A stretch of DNA of 64,000 nucleotides. It comes from Opitutia bacterium. GTDB taxonomy: Bacteria; Verrucomicrobiota; Verrucomicrobiia; Opitutales; Opitutaceae. Under the pieces are notes generated by a model. It saw only the letters and a list, made by a program, of their open reading frames with translations. It did not search any database and was not told the origin of the DNA. This document shows, in pieces, positions 51,361-60,211 of this stretch. The stretch is from contig JACRHS010000007.1 in NCBI GenBank assembly GCA_016217595.1, positions 1-64,000 of the forward strand, written 5' to 3'. Both the position numbers and the translations under genes were made by a program. How positions within the stretch are numbered: the first letter of the stretch is position 1; every line of letters starts with the position of its first letter.

Positions 51361-52580
51361 GGCTTGGGCTTGGTCGCGATGGCTTGTTCGAACAACGCGT
51401 GCAAACGGGCGGCGTTTTTGTGCGCGTCGAAATTTTCCTCCACCCAGTGCCGCGCCGCCACACGCAGTCGCTGGCACAACGCATCGTCCGTCATCAGTCG
51501 GCGCAAAGCCGTCACCCACTCCGCCGGCACATCGACCGACGCTACCAGTCCGGTCGTCGCCGCATGAATCGCCTCGGTGGTGGCCGCCGCGGGCGACGTC
51601 ACCACGAGCGTGCCGGCGGACATCGCCTCGGGGATCACGTTGGGCAGACCGTCACGGTCGCCGCTGGGCGCCACGACTCCCGTGTGGATCAACACATCGG
51701 CCCACGCGAGCTGGTTCCAGATTTCGTGATGCGGCAGATGCCCGAGAAAACTCACCCGCGCCGCCACGCCGAGCTGGCCCGCGAAACGCTCCAGCTCGGA
51801 TTGCAATTCCCCGTCGCCGGCGATGCGCGCCTCAAACGGAATCCCGGCGGCCTGCAACGCCGCGTAGATGCGCATCTGGTGGCGCAGCCCCTTCTTCGCG
51901 ACAAGCCTCGCGACACAAATAATCCGCAACGGATCACGCGCGGCGCGCAGCGGTTTCAAAGGCGGCAGCGTGTCGAGCCCGCGGCGAATGCAGTAAATGT
52001 TTTCCTCCGGAAGTCCGCGCTCGATCAGCGTGGCGCGGCCCATCTCGGTCGACGTGTGGATGAAGGCGGCGTGAATGAGTTTTTCGTTCAGCCACCAGTC
52101 ACCACCGTGTTCGTAGATGTCGTAGGCGTGCGCCGCGGTGCTGAAGCGGTGCCCGTCGATCCGCCAGAACAGCCAGGCCGCCGTCGCCGGCGCGCTGCTC
52201 CACGCGGCGTGAATGAGCGCGGGCGGCGTTTTTCGGAAATGCCGCAGGTAATAACAGGCGAAGCCCGCCCCGAGCATGTTTTCCCAGAAGTTGATCCACG
52301 ACGGTGGACGGCGCGTGCACAGCCCGTGCAGCAGTTGGCGCAACACGTCGGGCCGACGGGCGGCTTCGAGCGGAATCTTCCAGAGCAACACGAGCAGTTT
52401 CCACTTGGGAAACGCCGTCACCGGAATGCCGCGAAACGTGCCGCCGCCGCCCCAGAGCGAAAAGATCCGCAGCTTCGCGCCGCGGGCATGCATCGCCACG
52501 ATTTCGCGCTGGAGAAACGTTTCCGTGGATTTGGGAAACGTGGTGAAAAGATAGACGATGGTGGTCGGCGACAGGCTCAA
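51357..52580 (-). CDS. Glycosyltransferase, GT4 type (WcaL/colanic-acid-like)
   Basis: 407 residues. The start is TTG at 52580, required because IVYLFTTFPKSTETFLQREI is the conserved N-terminal strand and loop of WcaL-like transferases. ICVARLVAKKGLRHQMRI begins the second domain. VAPSGDRDGLPNVIPEAMSAGT is the variant E-x7-E region (DGLPNVIPEA) of this subgroup. Usually an exopolysaccharide assembly enzyme. It is the first gene of a two-gene operon; the 178-base divergent region to the sulfatase gene contains a 6-bp GC hairpin. Confidence 0.8.
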   Translation of the reverse strand: MSLSPTTIVYLFTTFPKSTETFLQREIVAMHARGAKLRIFSLWGGGGTFRGIPVTAFPKWKLLVLLWKIPLEAARRPDVLRQLLHGLCTRRPPSWINFWENMLGAGFACYYLRHFRKTPPALIHAAWSSAPATAAWLFWRIDGHRFSTAAHAYDIYEHGGDWWLNEKLIHAAFIHTSTEMGRATLIERGLPEENIYCIRRGLDTLPPLKPLRAARDPLRIICVARLVAKKGLRHQMRIYAALQAAGIPFEARIAGDGELQSELERFAGQLGVAARVSFLGHLPHHEIWNQLAWADVLIHTGVVAPSGDRDGLPNVIPEAMSAGTLVVTSPAAATTEAIHAATTGLVASVDVPAEWVTALRRLMTDDALCQRLRVAARHWVEENFDAHKNAARLHALFEQAIATKPKP

Positions 52581-52603
52581 GACGGGAAGCGTGGAAGTTG
52601 GTG

Positions 52604-52618
52604 GCCGCGAAACGCGGC
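52604..52618. repeat. Hairpin in the GT4/sulfatase divergent region
   Basis: GCCGCG-AAA-CGCGGC, a perfect 6-bp stem with a 3-base loop, 24 bases upstream of the TTG start of the GT4 gene. It lies in the shared control region 52581-52758 and could affect the leader of either transcript. Confidence 0.35.
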
Positions 52619-52758
52619 GTCACATGCGATGCCGGCCCAAACGCCCGCTGTAAATCCTCTTTCGCACCGCGCCGCGAGGTTGGGCAAAAGCTCGCGCGGC
52701 GAATTTTCAATTCCCTTGCGCGCGTCCGGTCCGGCGACTTCATCCTCGCTTCGCCGCC

Positions 52759-54228
52759 ATGCCATCCGCCCTCGCCCACCGCCTCTGCGTCCTGACCGTG
52801 GCCTTTCTGTTGCTCGGTCTGTCCGGATTCGGGTCGGCAGCTGGTCCGGCCGCCACTCCGACACCGCGCCGCCCCAATTTGCTTTTCATCCTCACCGACG
52901 ATCAACGCTGGGACGCATTGGGCGTCGTGCAGCGGGAGCAAGGCCCCCAGGCACGCTGGCCGTGGTTCCAAACTCCGCACTTGGACCGGATCGCCGCCGA
53001 GGGCGTGCGTTTCCGCAACGCATTCGTCGTGCAATCGCTGTGCTCGCCCAGCCGGGCGGCGTTTCTCTCCGGGCAATATGGCCATCGCAACGGCGTCACC
53101 GATAACAGCACGCACTTCCCCGCCATCACCATGAATCAGGCCCGGCTGCTGCGGAGGGCCGGCTACGCCACGGCGTACATCGGAAAATTCCACATGGCGT
53201 TGCAGAAAGAGCGTCCCGGTTTCGAGCATATCGCGAGCTACACGAGCCAGGGTGAATACTACGGCAGTACGTTTTGGGTGAACGGCGTCGCGCAAAAAAC
53301 CAAGCAATGGGTGGACGACGCGGCGACCGATTACGCGTTGGAATTCATGCGCGCCCGCCGGGACCAACCGTGGATGATGGTGCTCGGCTTCAAAACGCCG
53401 CACACGCCGCGCCAGCCGCCGGAACGCGCTCGTCAGCGTTTCGCGGGCGAATCGGTGCGTCCGGCACCGAATGCCGCCGCCATGCCCGCGTATGGCAAAG
53501 GTCAGCGCGCCTACCGGGGCGAAGAGACGGGCAAGCCCGTGGAAACCGACACCGACAGCGCCGGCAACGACCCTTACCTGCTGAACTATTTCCGCACGCT
53601 CTCGGCCATCGACGACAACATCGGCCGCGTGCTGGACGAACTCGCCGCGCTGCAACTGGCCGACGACACCGTGGTCGTGTTCGCCAGCGACAACGGATAT
53701 TACCTCGGCGAGCACGGGCTGGGCGACAAACGCTCCGCGTACGATGAGAGCATGCGCATCCCGCTCCTGTTGCGCTATCCGCGGCTCGGCCGGCGCGGCC
53801 AGGTGATCGACGAGATGGTGCTCAACCTCGACCTCGCGCTGACGTTTCTCGAACTGGCCGGCGTCGCCGTGCCGCCGGAAATGCAAGGTCAGAGCTGGTT
53901 GCCGCTGCTCCAGGGAAAGCCCGTGTCGTGGCGGCAGGCGTTCATGTTCGTCTACCGCTTCGAGCGCAATTTACCGGCCACTCCCGCACTCATCGCCGTG
54001 CGCACGCCCACGGCGAAACTCATCGAGTATCCCGGACATGAGGACTGGACCGAGGTGTTCGACCTGTCGGCCGATCCCCACGAACGCAACAATCTCGCCC
54101 GCGACCCGGCGCAGTCGGCCTTGCGACAACGCCTGCAAACGGAACTGGCGGCGCAAAAGGAAAAGTTCGGCGATCCGTTTGCGCTAAGTGTCGCCGCCAT
54201 CGACGGGAAATCACCGCAGCCAAAATGA
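52759..54228 (+). CDS. Type I formylglycine-dependent sulfatase, secreted
   Basis: 489 residues with a signal peptide (CVLTVAFLLLGLSGFGSA). NLLFILTDDQRWDALG supplies the first metal aspartates. The maturation motif LCSPSR has Cys95. Further family blocks are YIGKFHM, GFKTPHTPRQPP and FASDNGYYLGEHGLGDKR. The last block and length fit the sulfatases that act on sugar residues such as glucosamine or mannose sulfates. Its stop overlaps the GH92 start (ATGA), so both are made together and probably act on one sulfated glycan. Confidence 0.9.
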   Translation: MPSALAHRLCVLTVAFLLLGLSGFGSAAGPAATPTPRRPNLLFILTDDQRWDALGVVQREQGPQARWPWFQTPHLDRIAAEGVRFRNAFVVQSLCSPSRAAFLSGQYGHRNGVTDNSTHFPAITMNQARLLRRAGYATAYIGKFHMALQKERPGFEHIASYTSQGEYYGSTFWVNGVAQKTKQWVDDAATDYALEFMRARRDQPWMMVLGFKTPHTPRQPPERARQRFAGESVRPAPNAAAMPAYGKGQRAYRGEETGKPVETDTDSAGNDPYLLNYFRTLSAIDDNIGRVLDELAALQLADDTVVVFASDNGYYLGEHGLGDKRSAYDESMRIPLLLRYPRLGRRGQVIDEMVLNLDLALTFLELAGVAVPPEMQGQSWLPLLQGKPVSWRQAFMFVYRFERNLPATPALIAVRTPTAKLIEYPGHEDWTEVFDLSADPHERNNLARDPAQSALRQRLQTELAAQKEKFGDPFALSVAAIDGKSPQPK

Positions 54229-56609
54229 AGCCCATGCCTTACCCACGTGTCGCCTGCCTGCTGATCGGGTTGTTCGGTTTGCTGGGTGGCGCGCCGAGTC
54301 AGGCCCGCGCCGCCGCCGAGAAAACACCGTTGCAATCCGTCGATCCCACCATCGGCACGACGCATTGCCGCTGGTTTTTCTTCACGCCGGGCGCGATGCC
54401 CTTTGGCATGGCCAAGCCCGGCCCCTGCACTGACGCGCACCTCGGCAATGCGCATGGCTGGGACGCCGTGGGCTATGACAGCCGTCACGACTCCATCGAG
54501 AGCTTTGTCAGTTTTCGCGAATTTCAGATCGGCGGTGTCGCGCTCATGGCCACCACGGGCGAGCTGCGCACCGTCCCGGGAAAACTCGGCGCACCCGGCT
54601 CCGGTTATCGCTCGCGTTTCGACGCGAAAGACCAGGTGGCGCAGCCCGGCTACTACGCGGTGCTGCTGCAAGATTACGGCATCCGGGCCGAGCTCACCGC
54701 GACGCCGCGCGTGGCCTTTCATCGCTTCACCTTTCCGCAATCCGACAACGCCCATGTCCTGATCGATGTGGGCAACCGTCAGGGCGAAAGCGGGGCGATT
54801 CTCGATGCCTTCGTGCAACGCAGCGGCGAGCGCGAGGTGGAGGGTTTCGTGCACGCGCTGCCGGTGTACGTGAAGGGTTATCAGCCCGGCGCCTCCGTGC
54901 GGATGTATTTCGTCGCGCGTCTGAGCAAAACCCCTGCGAGCGTCGGCGCGTTCCGCGGTAAGGAGCAGTTGCCCGACCGCTACGCCATCCAGGGTCCGGG
55001 CGCGGGGCTGTTCTTGAATTTTTCGACGGCTGAGGGTGAACGCATCGAGGTGCAGCTCGGCATGTCGTACACCAGCGTGGCCAACGCGCGCCTGAATTTG
55101 GAAACGGAGGCCGCACAGATGGATTTCGACACGGCGCGCACTCAAGCGCAGGCCCGGTGGAGCGAGTTGCTCGGCCGGATCGACGTGCGCGGCGGCAGGG
55201 AGGCGGATCGCGTGAAATTCTACACCGGACTCTACCACGCGCTGGCCGGGCGCGGACTTGTCAGCGACGTCAACGGCGCCTACCCGAAAAACGACGGCAG
55301 CGTTGGCCAGATTCCACTCACTCCGCAGGGCGTGCCGCGCTACGGCCATTACAACAGCGATTCGGTCTGGGGCTCGTTCTGGAATCTGACGCAGCTCTGG
55401 GCGCTCGCCTACCCTGAGTATCTCAGCGAGTACGTGCAATGCCATCTGCAGATGTACCGCGATTGCGGCTGGCTGCCCGATTCGGTGGCGGCCGGCAAAT
55501 TCGTCTCCGGCGTCGGCACCAACTTCATGGGCCTCGTGGTCAGCAGCGCCCACGCGTGGGGCATTCGCGATTACGACGTCGCGCAGGCCTACGCGGCGGT
55601 GTTGAAAAATGAACTCAGCTGGCAAAACCGGCCGTTGGGCGTCGGCAAGGCGGACGTGCGCACGTTCATCGACCGCGGCTACGTCCCGCTCCTGCGCAAG
55701 GTCCCGGGGTTCAGCGGATCCACGGCGGAGGGTTCGCTCTTCTCCGCCTCGCACACGCTGGAGTATTCGTTCTCCGCATTCGCCGCGGCGCAGTTCGCCC
55801 GGGCGCTGGGCAAAACCGACGACTGCGAACGCCTCCTCCGCTATTCACGCGGCTGGGAAAATCTCTACGACCCGGCCACCGGCTTCATCCGCCCCAAAGA
55901 TCAGGACGGAAAATTCATCGCCGACTTCGAACCGCGCAAACCCTGGATCGGCTTTCAGGAGGGCAACGCCTGGCAGTACACGTTCTACGTGCCGCACGAT
56001 CCCGAAGGGCTGATGCAGAAAATGGGACGCGACACGTTCCGCCAGCGACTGGCCGATGTCTTCGCGCAAGCGGAGAAAACCGGCTTTGGCGGCGGCAAAA
56101 AAATCGATGCGTTCTCCGGATTGGAAAACGTCTACAATCACGGCAATCAGCCGAGCCTCCACATCGCCTGGCTCTTCAACTACGCCGGCCAGCCGGAACT
56201 CACGCGCCATTGGGTGCGGCGCATCTGCGACGAGTTTTACGGCACCGACGCCGTGCATGGCTACGGTTACGGGCAAGATGAAGATCAAGGACAGTTGGGC
56301 GCGTGGTTTGTACTGGCCGGGATTGGACTGTTCGACGTGCAGGGTGGCACGAGCGCCGAGCCGGTCATGCAGATCGGCGCGCCGCTGTTCGAGCGCATCC
56401 AGATCGAACTCAACCCCCGCTATTACCCGGGGAAACGTCTCCAGATCGTCACACGCCATCTCGACCGCGCCACGCCAGCGCCCGAATCGGCGCAAGTGAA
56501 CGGAACTCCGCTCCCGCAATGGCAGGTGCCATGGAAAACGCTCGTGGCCGGCGCCGAGTTGGAGCTCTCGCTCACCGTCGCTCCACGCGCCCCGACAGCG
56601 AACCCGTAA
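54225..56609 (+). CDS. GH92 family alpha-mannosidase, secreted
   Basis: 794 residues. A signal peptide (VACLLIGLFGLLGGAPSQARA) precedes the N-terminal beta-sandwich (to about 270) and the (alpha/alpha)6 catalytic domain. SVDPTIGTTH at the start, HYNSDSVWGSFWNLTQLWAL in the middle and GYGQDEDQGQLGAWFVLAGIG near 690 are GH92 signatures; the acidic residues in the last block supply the catalytic base. Family members are Ca2+-dependent exo-alpha-mannosidases. The GQDED form differs slightly from the common GNDDxGQ. Coupled to the preceding sulfatase. Confidence 0.88.
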   Translation: MKPMPYPRVACLLIGLFGLLGGAPSQARAAAEKTPLQSVDPTIGTTHCRWFFFTPGAMPFGMAKPGPCTDAHLGNAHGWDAVGYDSRHDSIESFVSFREFQIGGVALMATTGELRTVPGKLGAPGSGYRSRFDAKDQVAQPGYYAVLLQDYGIRAELTATPRVAFHRFTFPQSDNAHVLIDVGNRQGESGAILDAFVQRSGEREVEGFVHALPVYVKGYQPGASVRMYFVARLSKTPASVGAFRGKEQLPDRYAIQGPGAGLFLNFSTAEGERIEVQLGMSYTSVANARLNLETEAAQMDFDTARTQAQARWSELLGRIDVRGGREADRVKFYTGLYHALAGRGLVSDVNGAYPKNDGSVGQIPLTPQGVPRYGHYNSDSVWGSFWNLTQLWALAYPEYLSEYVQCHLQMYRDCGWLPDSVAAGKFVSGVGTNFMGLVVSSAHAWGIRDYDVAQAYAAVLKNELSWQNRPLGVGKADVRTFIDRGYVPLLRKVPGFSGSTAEGSLFSASHTLEYSFSAFAAAQFARALGKTDDCERLLRYSRGWENLYDPATGFIRPKDQDGKFIADFEPRKPWIGFQEGNAWQYTFYVPHDPEGLMQKMGRDTFRQRLADVFAQAEKTGFGGGKKIDAFSGLENVYNHGNQPSLHIAWLFNYAGQPELTRHWVRRICDEFYGTDAVHGYGYGQDEDQGQLGAWFVLAGIGLFDVQGGTSAEPVMQIGAPLFERIQIELNPRYYPGKRLQIVTRHLDRATPAPESAQVNGTPLPQWQVPWKTLVAGAELELSLTVAPRAPTANP

Positions 56610-56615
56610 CGCCCG

Positions 56616-57188
56616 ATGCTGCTCGCCCTGCACAAACCCTACGGCGTCCTCTCCCAATTCACGCCCGAGCCCGGCTCGCGTTGGCGCACGCTGGCCGACT
56701 GCGGATTGCCGGCGCGCGTCTACCCCATCGGCCGGCTCGACGCCGACAGCGAAGGTCTGCTCTTGCTGACCGACGAGGCCGCGCTCAACGAGCGCCTGCT
56801 GCATCCGCGCCACGGCCACGAACGCGAGTACTGGGTGCAGGTCGAGCGCATCCCCGACGAAGCGGCGCTCGCCCGCCTGCGACGCGGCGTGCCGCTCGGC
56901 GACTTTCAACCGCAGCCATGTCGCGCGGAACTCCTCGTGCCGCCACCCGACGTGCCGCCGCGCGATCCACCGATTCGTTTTCGCAAAAACGTGCCCGACT
57001 GCTGGCTCGCGCTCGCATTGACCGAGGGGAAAAACCGGCAGGTGCGGCGCATGACCGCCGCCGTGGGGCACCCCACCCTGCGTCTGTTGCGAGCGCGGAT
57101 CGGCCAGCTGCACCTCGCCGCGCTCGGGCTCGCGCCCGGCAAGTGGCGCGAACTCACGGCCGCCGAGCGCGCGGCGGTGTTGGCCTAA
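56616..57188 (+). CDS. rRNA pseudouridine synthase, RluE/RsuA type
   Basis: 190 residues, catalytic domain only, without the S4 domain of most RsuA relatives, as in RluE. GRLDADSEGLLLLT contains catalytic Asp42; YWVQVERIPDEAAL and LTEGKNRQVRRMTAAVGHP are the other family motifs. It converts a specific uridine of rRNA to pseudouridine in the cytosol. It starts six bases after the GH92 stop, which may be chance packing. The 3' end overlaps the nitroreductase gene by 4 bases on opposite strands. Confidence 0.88.
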   Translation: MLLALHKPYGVLSQFTPEPGSRWRTLADCGLPARVYPIGRLDADSEGLLLLTDEAALNERLLHPRHGHEREYWVQVERIPDEAALARLRRGVPLGDFQPQPCRAELLVPPPDVPPRDPPIRFRKNVPDCWLALALTEGKNRQVRRMTAAVGHPTLRLLRARIGQLHLAALGLAPGKWRELTAAERAAVLA

Positions 57189-57835
57189 ATGTGCGTCACG
57201 ACTTCGGCCGCCTTGTAGCGCACCTTGGGCAACGTCGCGTATTTGTCGTCATCCGCCCGATAGCCGATGGCGCAGGCGCACAGCGTGGTGTAATCGGTGC
57301 CGGCGAGTTTGAGAATTTTGTCATACTCGGCGGGATCGAGGCCTTCCATCGGGCATGCGTCGATGCGGAGCAAAGCCGCCGCGGTCAGCAGCTGGCCCAG
57401 CGCGATGTAAACCTGCCGGGATTGCCAGCCGTCGAGATAACCACCAGCACGGGCTTTCTCCACGCTGCCCACCATGATGGCGCGGTAATCGGCCAGCGCG
57501 GCCTTGTTGCCGCCGCGCACCTCGATCGTGCGATCGAGAAACCGGTCGATCTGTGCCGCATCGAGATTCTTGCGCCCGGCAAACACGACAAATTGCGAAC
57601 AATCGAGCGGTTGTGTCTGCCCCCACGAAGCCGCGGACAACGCCTGTCGGACGGCGGCATCCTGTACCACGATGAATTTCCACGGCTGCAACCCGAAGGA
57701 CGACGGCGCGAGCACCAGTGCCTGTTCCAAGGCCGCCCACGTCGCCGTCGGGAGCTTCTTGGTCCGATCAAACTTTTTTGTCGCGTACCGCCAGTTAAGA
57801 GCTTCGAGCAAGAGCGAGGAAGATATCGGTTGCAT
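57185..57835 (-). CDS. NAD(P)H nitroreductase, NfsB-like flavoprotein
   Basis: 216 residues from the ATG at 57835 (TTG at 57844 possible). LNWRYATKKFDRTKK at the N-terminus and APSSFGLQPWKFIVVQD near residue 48 are FMN-binding elements of the nitroreductase fold; DACPMEGLDPAEYDKIL is typical of the NfsB/dihydropteridine-reductase subgroup. A dimeric cytosolic FMN enzyme reducing nitro or quinone compounds. It lies 34 bases after the OYE gene on the same strand, so both flavoenzymes are probably co-transcribed. Confidence 0.88.
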   Translation of the reverse strand: MQPISSSLLLEALNWRYATKKFDRTKKLPTATWAALEQALVLAPSSFGLQPWKFIVVQDAAVRQALSAASWGQTQPLDCSQFVVFAGRKNLDAAQIDRFLDRTIEVRGGNKAALADYRAIMVGSVEKARAGGYLDGWQSRQVYIALGQLLTAAALLRIDACPMEGLDPAEYDKILKLAGTDYTTLCACAIGYRADDDKYATLPKVRYKAAEVVTHI

Positions 57836-57868
57836 ATGCTGCAAAACGAAAGCTGGAACCCGCTGTTG

Positions 57869-58936
57869 TCAAAATGCGCGCCGATATTGCACAGGGGGCG
57901 GCAACGCATCGTTGTGCCCCAGCGCTCGCGCCGCCCGCAGTGTCCAGAACGGATCGCGCAAATGCTCGCGCCCCACGAGCACCAGGTCGGCGCGTTCCGC
58001 CTGCACAATCGCATCGGCTTGCGCCGCCGTCGTGATCATGCCCACCGCCGCGGTGGCGATGCCGGTCTCGCGACGGATGCGTTCGGCAAACGGCACCGCG
58101 TAGCCGGGCCCGACCGGAATTTTGGCGTCGGGCACCGCCCCGCCGGAACTGCAATCGAGCAGATCCACTCCCGCCGCTTTCAGCCGGCGCGCGAGCTCCA
58201 CACATTCGTCGATATCCCAGCCGCCCGGCACCCAGTCGGTGCAGGACAGGCGGACCGTGAGCGGTAGATTTTCGGGCCAGACCGCGCGAAGGCGTTGCAC
58301 GGTTTCCAGGAGAAAACGGATGCGATTCTCGAAACTGCCGCCGTAGCGGTCGGTGCGGCGATTGCTAAGCGGCGAGAGAAATGAGTGGCAGAGATAGCCG
58401 TGGGCGGCATGCACCTCCAGCCACTTGAAACCGGCCGCGAGCGAGCGCCGGGCTGCGGCGACAAAGTCGTCCTGCACGCGGGCGATGTCCACTTCGGTCA
58501 TTTCGCGTGGCACTCTCGGCCAGTCGCCGCCAAACGCCACCGCACTCGGTGCCTGGATCGGCCAGCCGCCGGCCGCTTCGGCCAGATGCGCCCCGCCATG
58601 CCAGGGACGCGCGCAGGAGGCTTTGCGCCCGGCATGCCCGAGCTGGATCGCCGGCACCACGCCTTGCTGAAGTTGAAAACGCACCAGCCGCGTCAGCGGC
58701 TCTATCTGCGCATCGTTCCACAGACCGAGATCGCCGGGCGTGATGCGTCCCTCCGGCGCGACTGCGGTCGCCTCGACAATGATGAGCGCCGCACCGCCCG
58801 CCGCCTGCGCGCCGTAGTGCACGAGATGCCACTCGTTCGCCAGCCCGTCGGTGGCGGAATATTGGCACATCGGCGGGATGCCGACCCGGTTGCGCAGTGT
58901 GACCGATTTGAGCGTAAAAGGCGTGAACAGGTGCAT
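57869..58936 (-). CDS. Old-yellow-enzyme family oxidoreductase, YqjM/XenA type
   Basis: 355 residues from ATG 58936, matching the start of YqjM-like proteins. The (beta/alpha)8 flavoenzyme has the redox-tuning Cys in IPPMCQYSA, the substrate-binding His pair in VHAAHGYLCHSFLSPLSN, NRRTDRYGGS, and the phosphate-binding VGREHLRDP near the end. It uses NADPH to reduce activated C=C bonds of unsaturated carbonyl compounds. The role in vivo is probably detoxification of electrophiles, with the neighbouring nitroreductases. Confidence 0.9.
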   Translation of the reverse strand: MHLFTPFTLKSVTLRNRVGIPPMCQYSATDGLANEWHLVHYGAQAAGGAALIIVEATAVAPEGRITPGDLGLWNDAQIEPLTRLVRFQLQQGVVPAIQLGHAGRKASCARPWHGGAHLAEAAGGWPIQAPSAVAFGGDWPRVPREMTEVDIARVQDDFVAAARRSLAAGFKWLEVHAAHGYLCHSFLSPLSNRRTDRYGGSFENRIRFLLETVQRLRAVWPENLPLTVRLSCTDWVPGGWDIDECVELARRLKAAGVDLLDCSSGGAVPDAKIPVGPGYAVPFAERIRRETGIATAAVGMITTAAQADAIVQAERADLVLVGREHLRDPFWTLRAARALGHNDALPPPVQYRRAF

Positions 58937-59061
58937 GGGAAAGGCGCGCACTGTAGCAATTTTTTCCACGCTGTCATTCTTTGTTCCAAAGCGCCGTCGA
59001 CGCGCACAGAAGCCCCGGAGTTGTATTTGCCCGGCAGATTGCCCAGCGTTTCTGCGTTCCC

Positions 59062-59637
59062 ATGAAATTCGCTGCTTTTCAGGCCCTGGTCCGGCAGGCT
59101 CGCTCCTGCCGACGTTTTGTCGAAGCCGACCCCATCCCGGCCGATCTCGTGCGTTCGTTGGTGGATCTCGCCCGGATCGTCCCCTCGGCGGCCAACCAGC
59201 AACCGTTGCGCTATTGCGTGGTGACTGCGCCCGTCGAATGCGAACGCATTTTCCCGCGGCTGCGCTGGGCGGCGGCCCTGAAAGACTGGGAAGGCCCCGA
59301 GGTCGGCGAGCGCCCGACCGCCTACATTCTCATCGTGAAACCGCGCGGCGCCAATGTCGGCTACGATGTCGGCATCGCGGCGCAAACGATCCAGCTGGCC
59401 GCGACCGCCACCGGCTACGCCGCGTGCATGTTGGGCGCCATCGACCGCAATGCGCTCCATCTGGATTGCGGCCTCAAAGCCGAGCAGGAAGTCGATCTCG
59501 TGCTCGCGCTCGGTCGGCCCGGTGAAACCATCGTGTTGGAGGAAATGGACCCCGCCGCTTCGCCGGCCTACTGGCGCACGCCGGATCAGGTGCATCACGT
59601 GCCGAAGCGTCGGCTCGGCGATATTTTGCTCCCGTAA
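59062..59637 (+). CDS. Nitroreductase-family flavoprotein
   Basis: 191 residues from ATG 59062, chosen because KFAAFQALVRQARSCRRFVEA is the normal nitroreductase start. IVPSAANQQPLRYCVV is the FMN-binding loop; the middle is shorter than in NfsB, and GYDVGIAAQTIQLAATATGYAACMLGAID holds the long central helix. It differs clearly from the other nitroreductase in this window. Substrate unknown. It shares a divergent promoter region with the OYE gene and is followed 24 bases later by the NUDIX gene. Confidence 0.82.
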   Translation: MKFAAFQALVRQARSCRRFVEADPIPADLVRSLVDLARIVPSAANQQPLRYCVVTAPVECERIFPRLRWAAALKDWEGPEVGERPTAYILIVKPRGANVGYDVGIAAQTIQLAATATGYAACMLGAIDRNALHLDCGLKAEQEVDLVLALGRPGETIVLEEMDPAASPAYWRTPDQVHHVPKRRLGDILLP

Positions 59638-59661
59638 AGCCACCGCCCCCAGCACTGCCGC

Positions 59662-60198
59662 ATGCAACCTTGGAAGACGCTCCACCGCGAAGTTCTCCTG
59701 CGCCACAGCAAATACCTCACCGTGGAAAACCACACCGTCGGACTGCCCGATGGCAGCGTCATCTCCGACTGGAACTGGATCGTCTCACCCGATTTCATCA
59801 ACGTCGTGGCAGTGACGGAGGACGCGCGCTACCTGTGTTTCCGGCAGGTGAAATACGGCATCGAGGGTGACACGCTCGCCGTGGTGGGCGGCTACTTGGA
59901 ACCCGGCGAGGAACCCCTCGTCGCCGCGCAGCGCGAACTTCTGGAAGAGACCGGCCACACCGCACCCGACTGGAGCTCGCTCGGCACTTACCGGGTCGAT
60001 ACCAACCACGGCGCCGGTCTGGCGCATTTCTTCCTGGCCCGCGGCGCACAGCGCGTGACCGAGCCCAACTCCGACGACCTCGAAGAGCAGGAGCTGCTCC
60101 AGCTCACCCGTGCCGAGGCCCAGGCCGCACTGTTGGCCGGGCAATTCCGCGGCCTCTCGTGGGCCACGATTCTCGCCATGGCGTTGCTGCGGAGTTGA
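59662..60198 (+). CDS. NUDIX hydrolase, ADP-ribose pyrophosphatase-like
   Basis: 178 residues. The Nudix box is complete: GYLEPGEEPLVAAQRELLEETGH, with its REL-EE-TG core, at about residues 75-97. The N-terminal strands (HSKYLTVENHTVGLPDGSVISDWNWI) resemble the ADP-ribose pyrophosphatase group. It hydrolyses a nucleoside diphosphate derivative with Mg2+. The small gap to the nitroreductase gene suggests co-transcription. Confidence 0.87.
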   Translation: MQPWKTLHREVLLRHSKYLTVENHTVGLPDGSVISDWNWIVSPDFINVVAVTEDARYLCFRQVKYGIEGDTLAVVGGYLEPGEEPLVAAQRELLEETGHTAPDWSSLGTYRVDTNHGAGLAHFFLARGAQRVTEPNSDDLEEQELLQLTRAEAQAALLAGQFRGLSWATILAMALLRS

Positions 60199-60211
60199 GT
60201 CGCGGCGCGGG

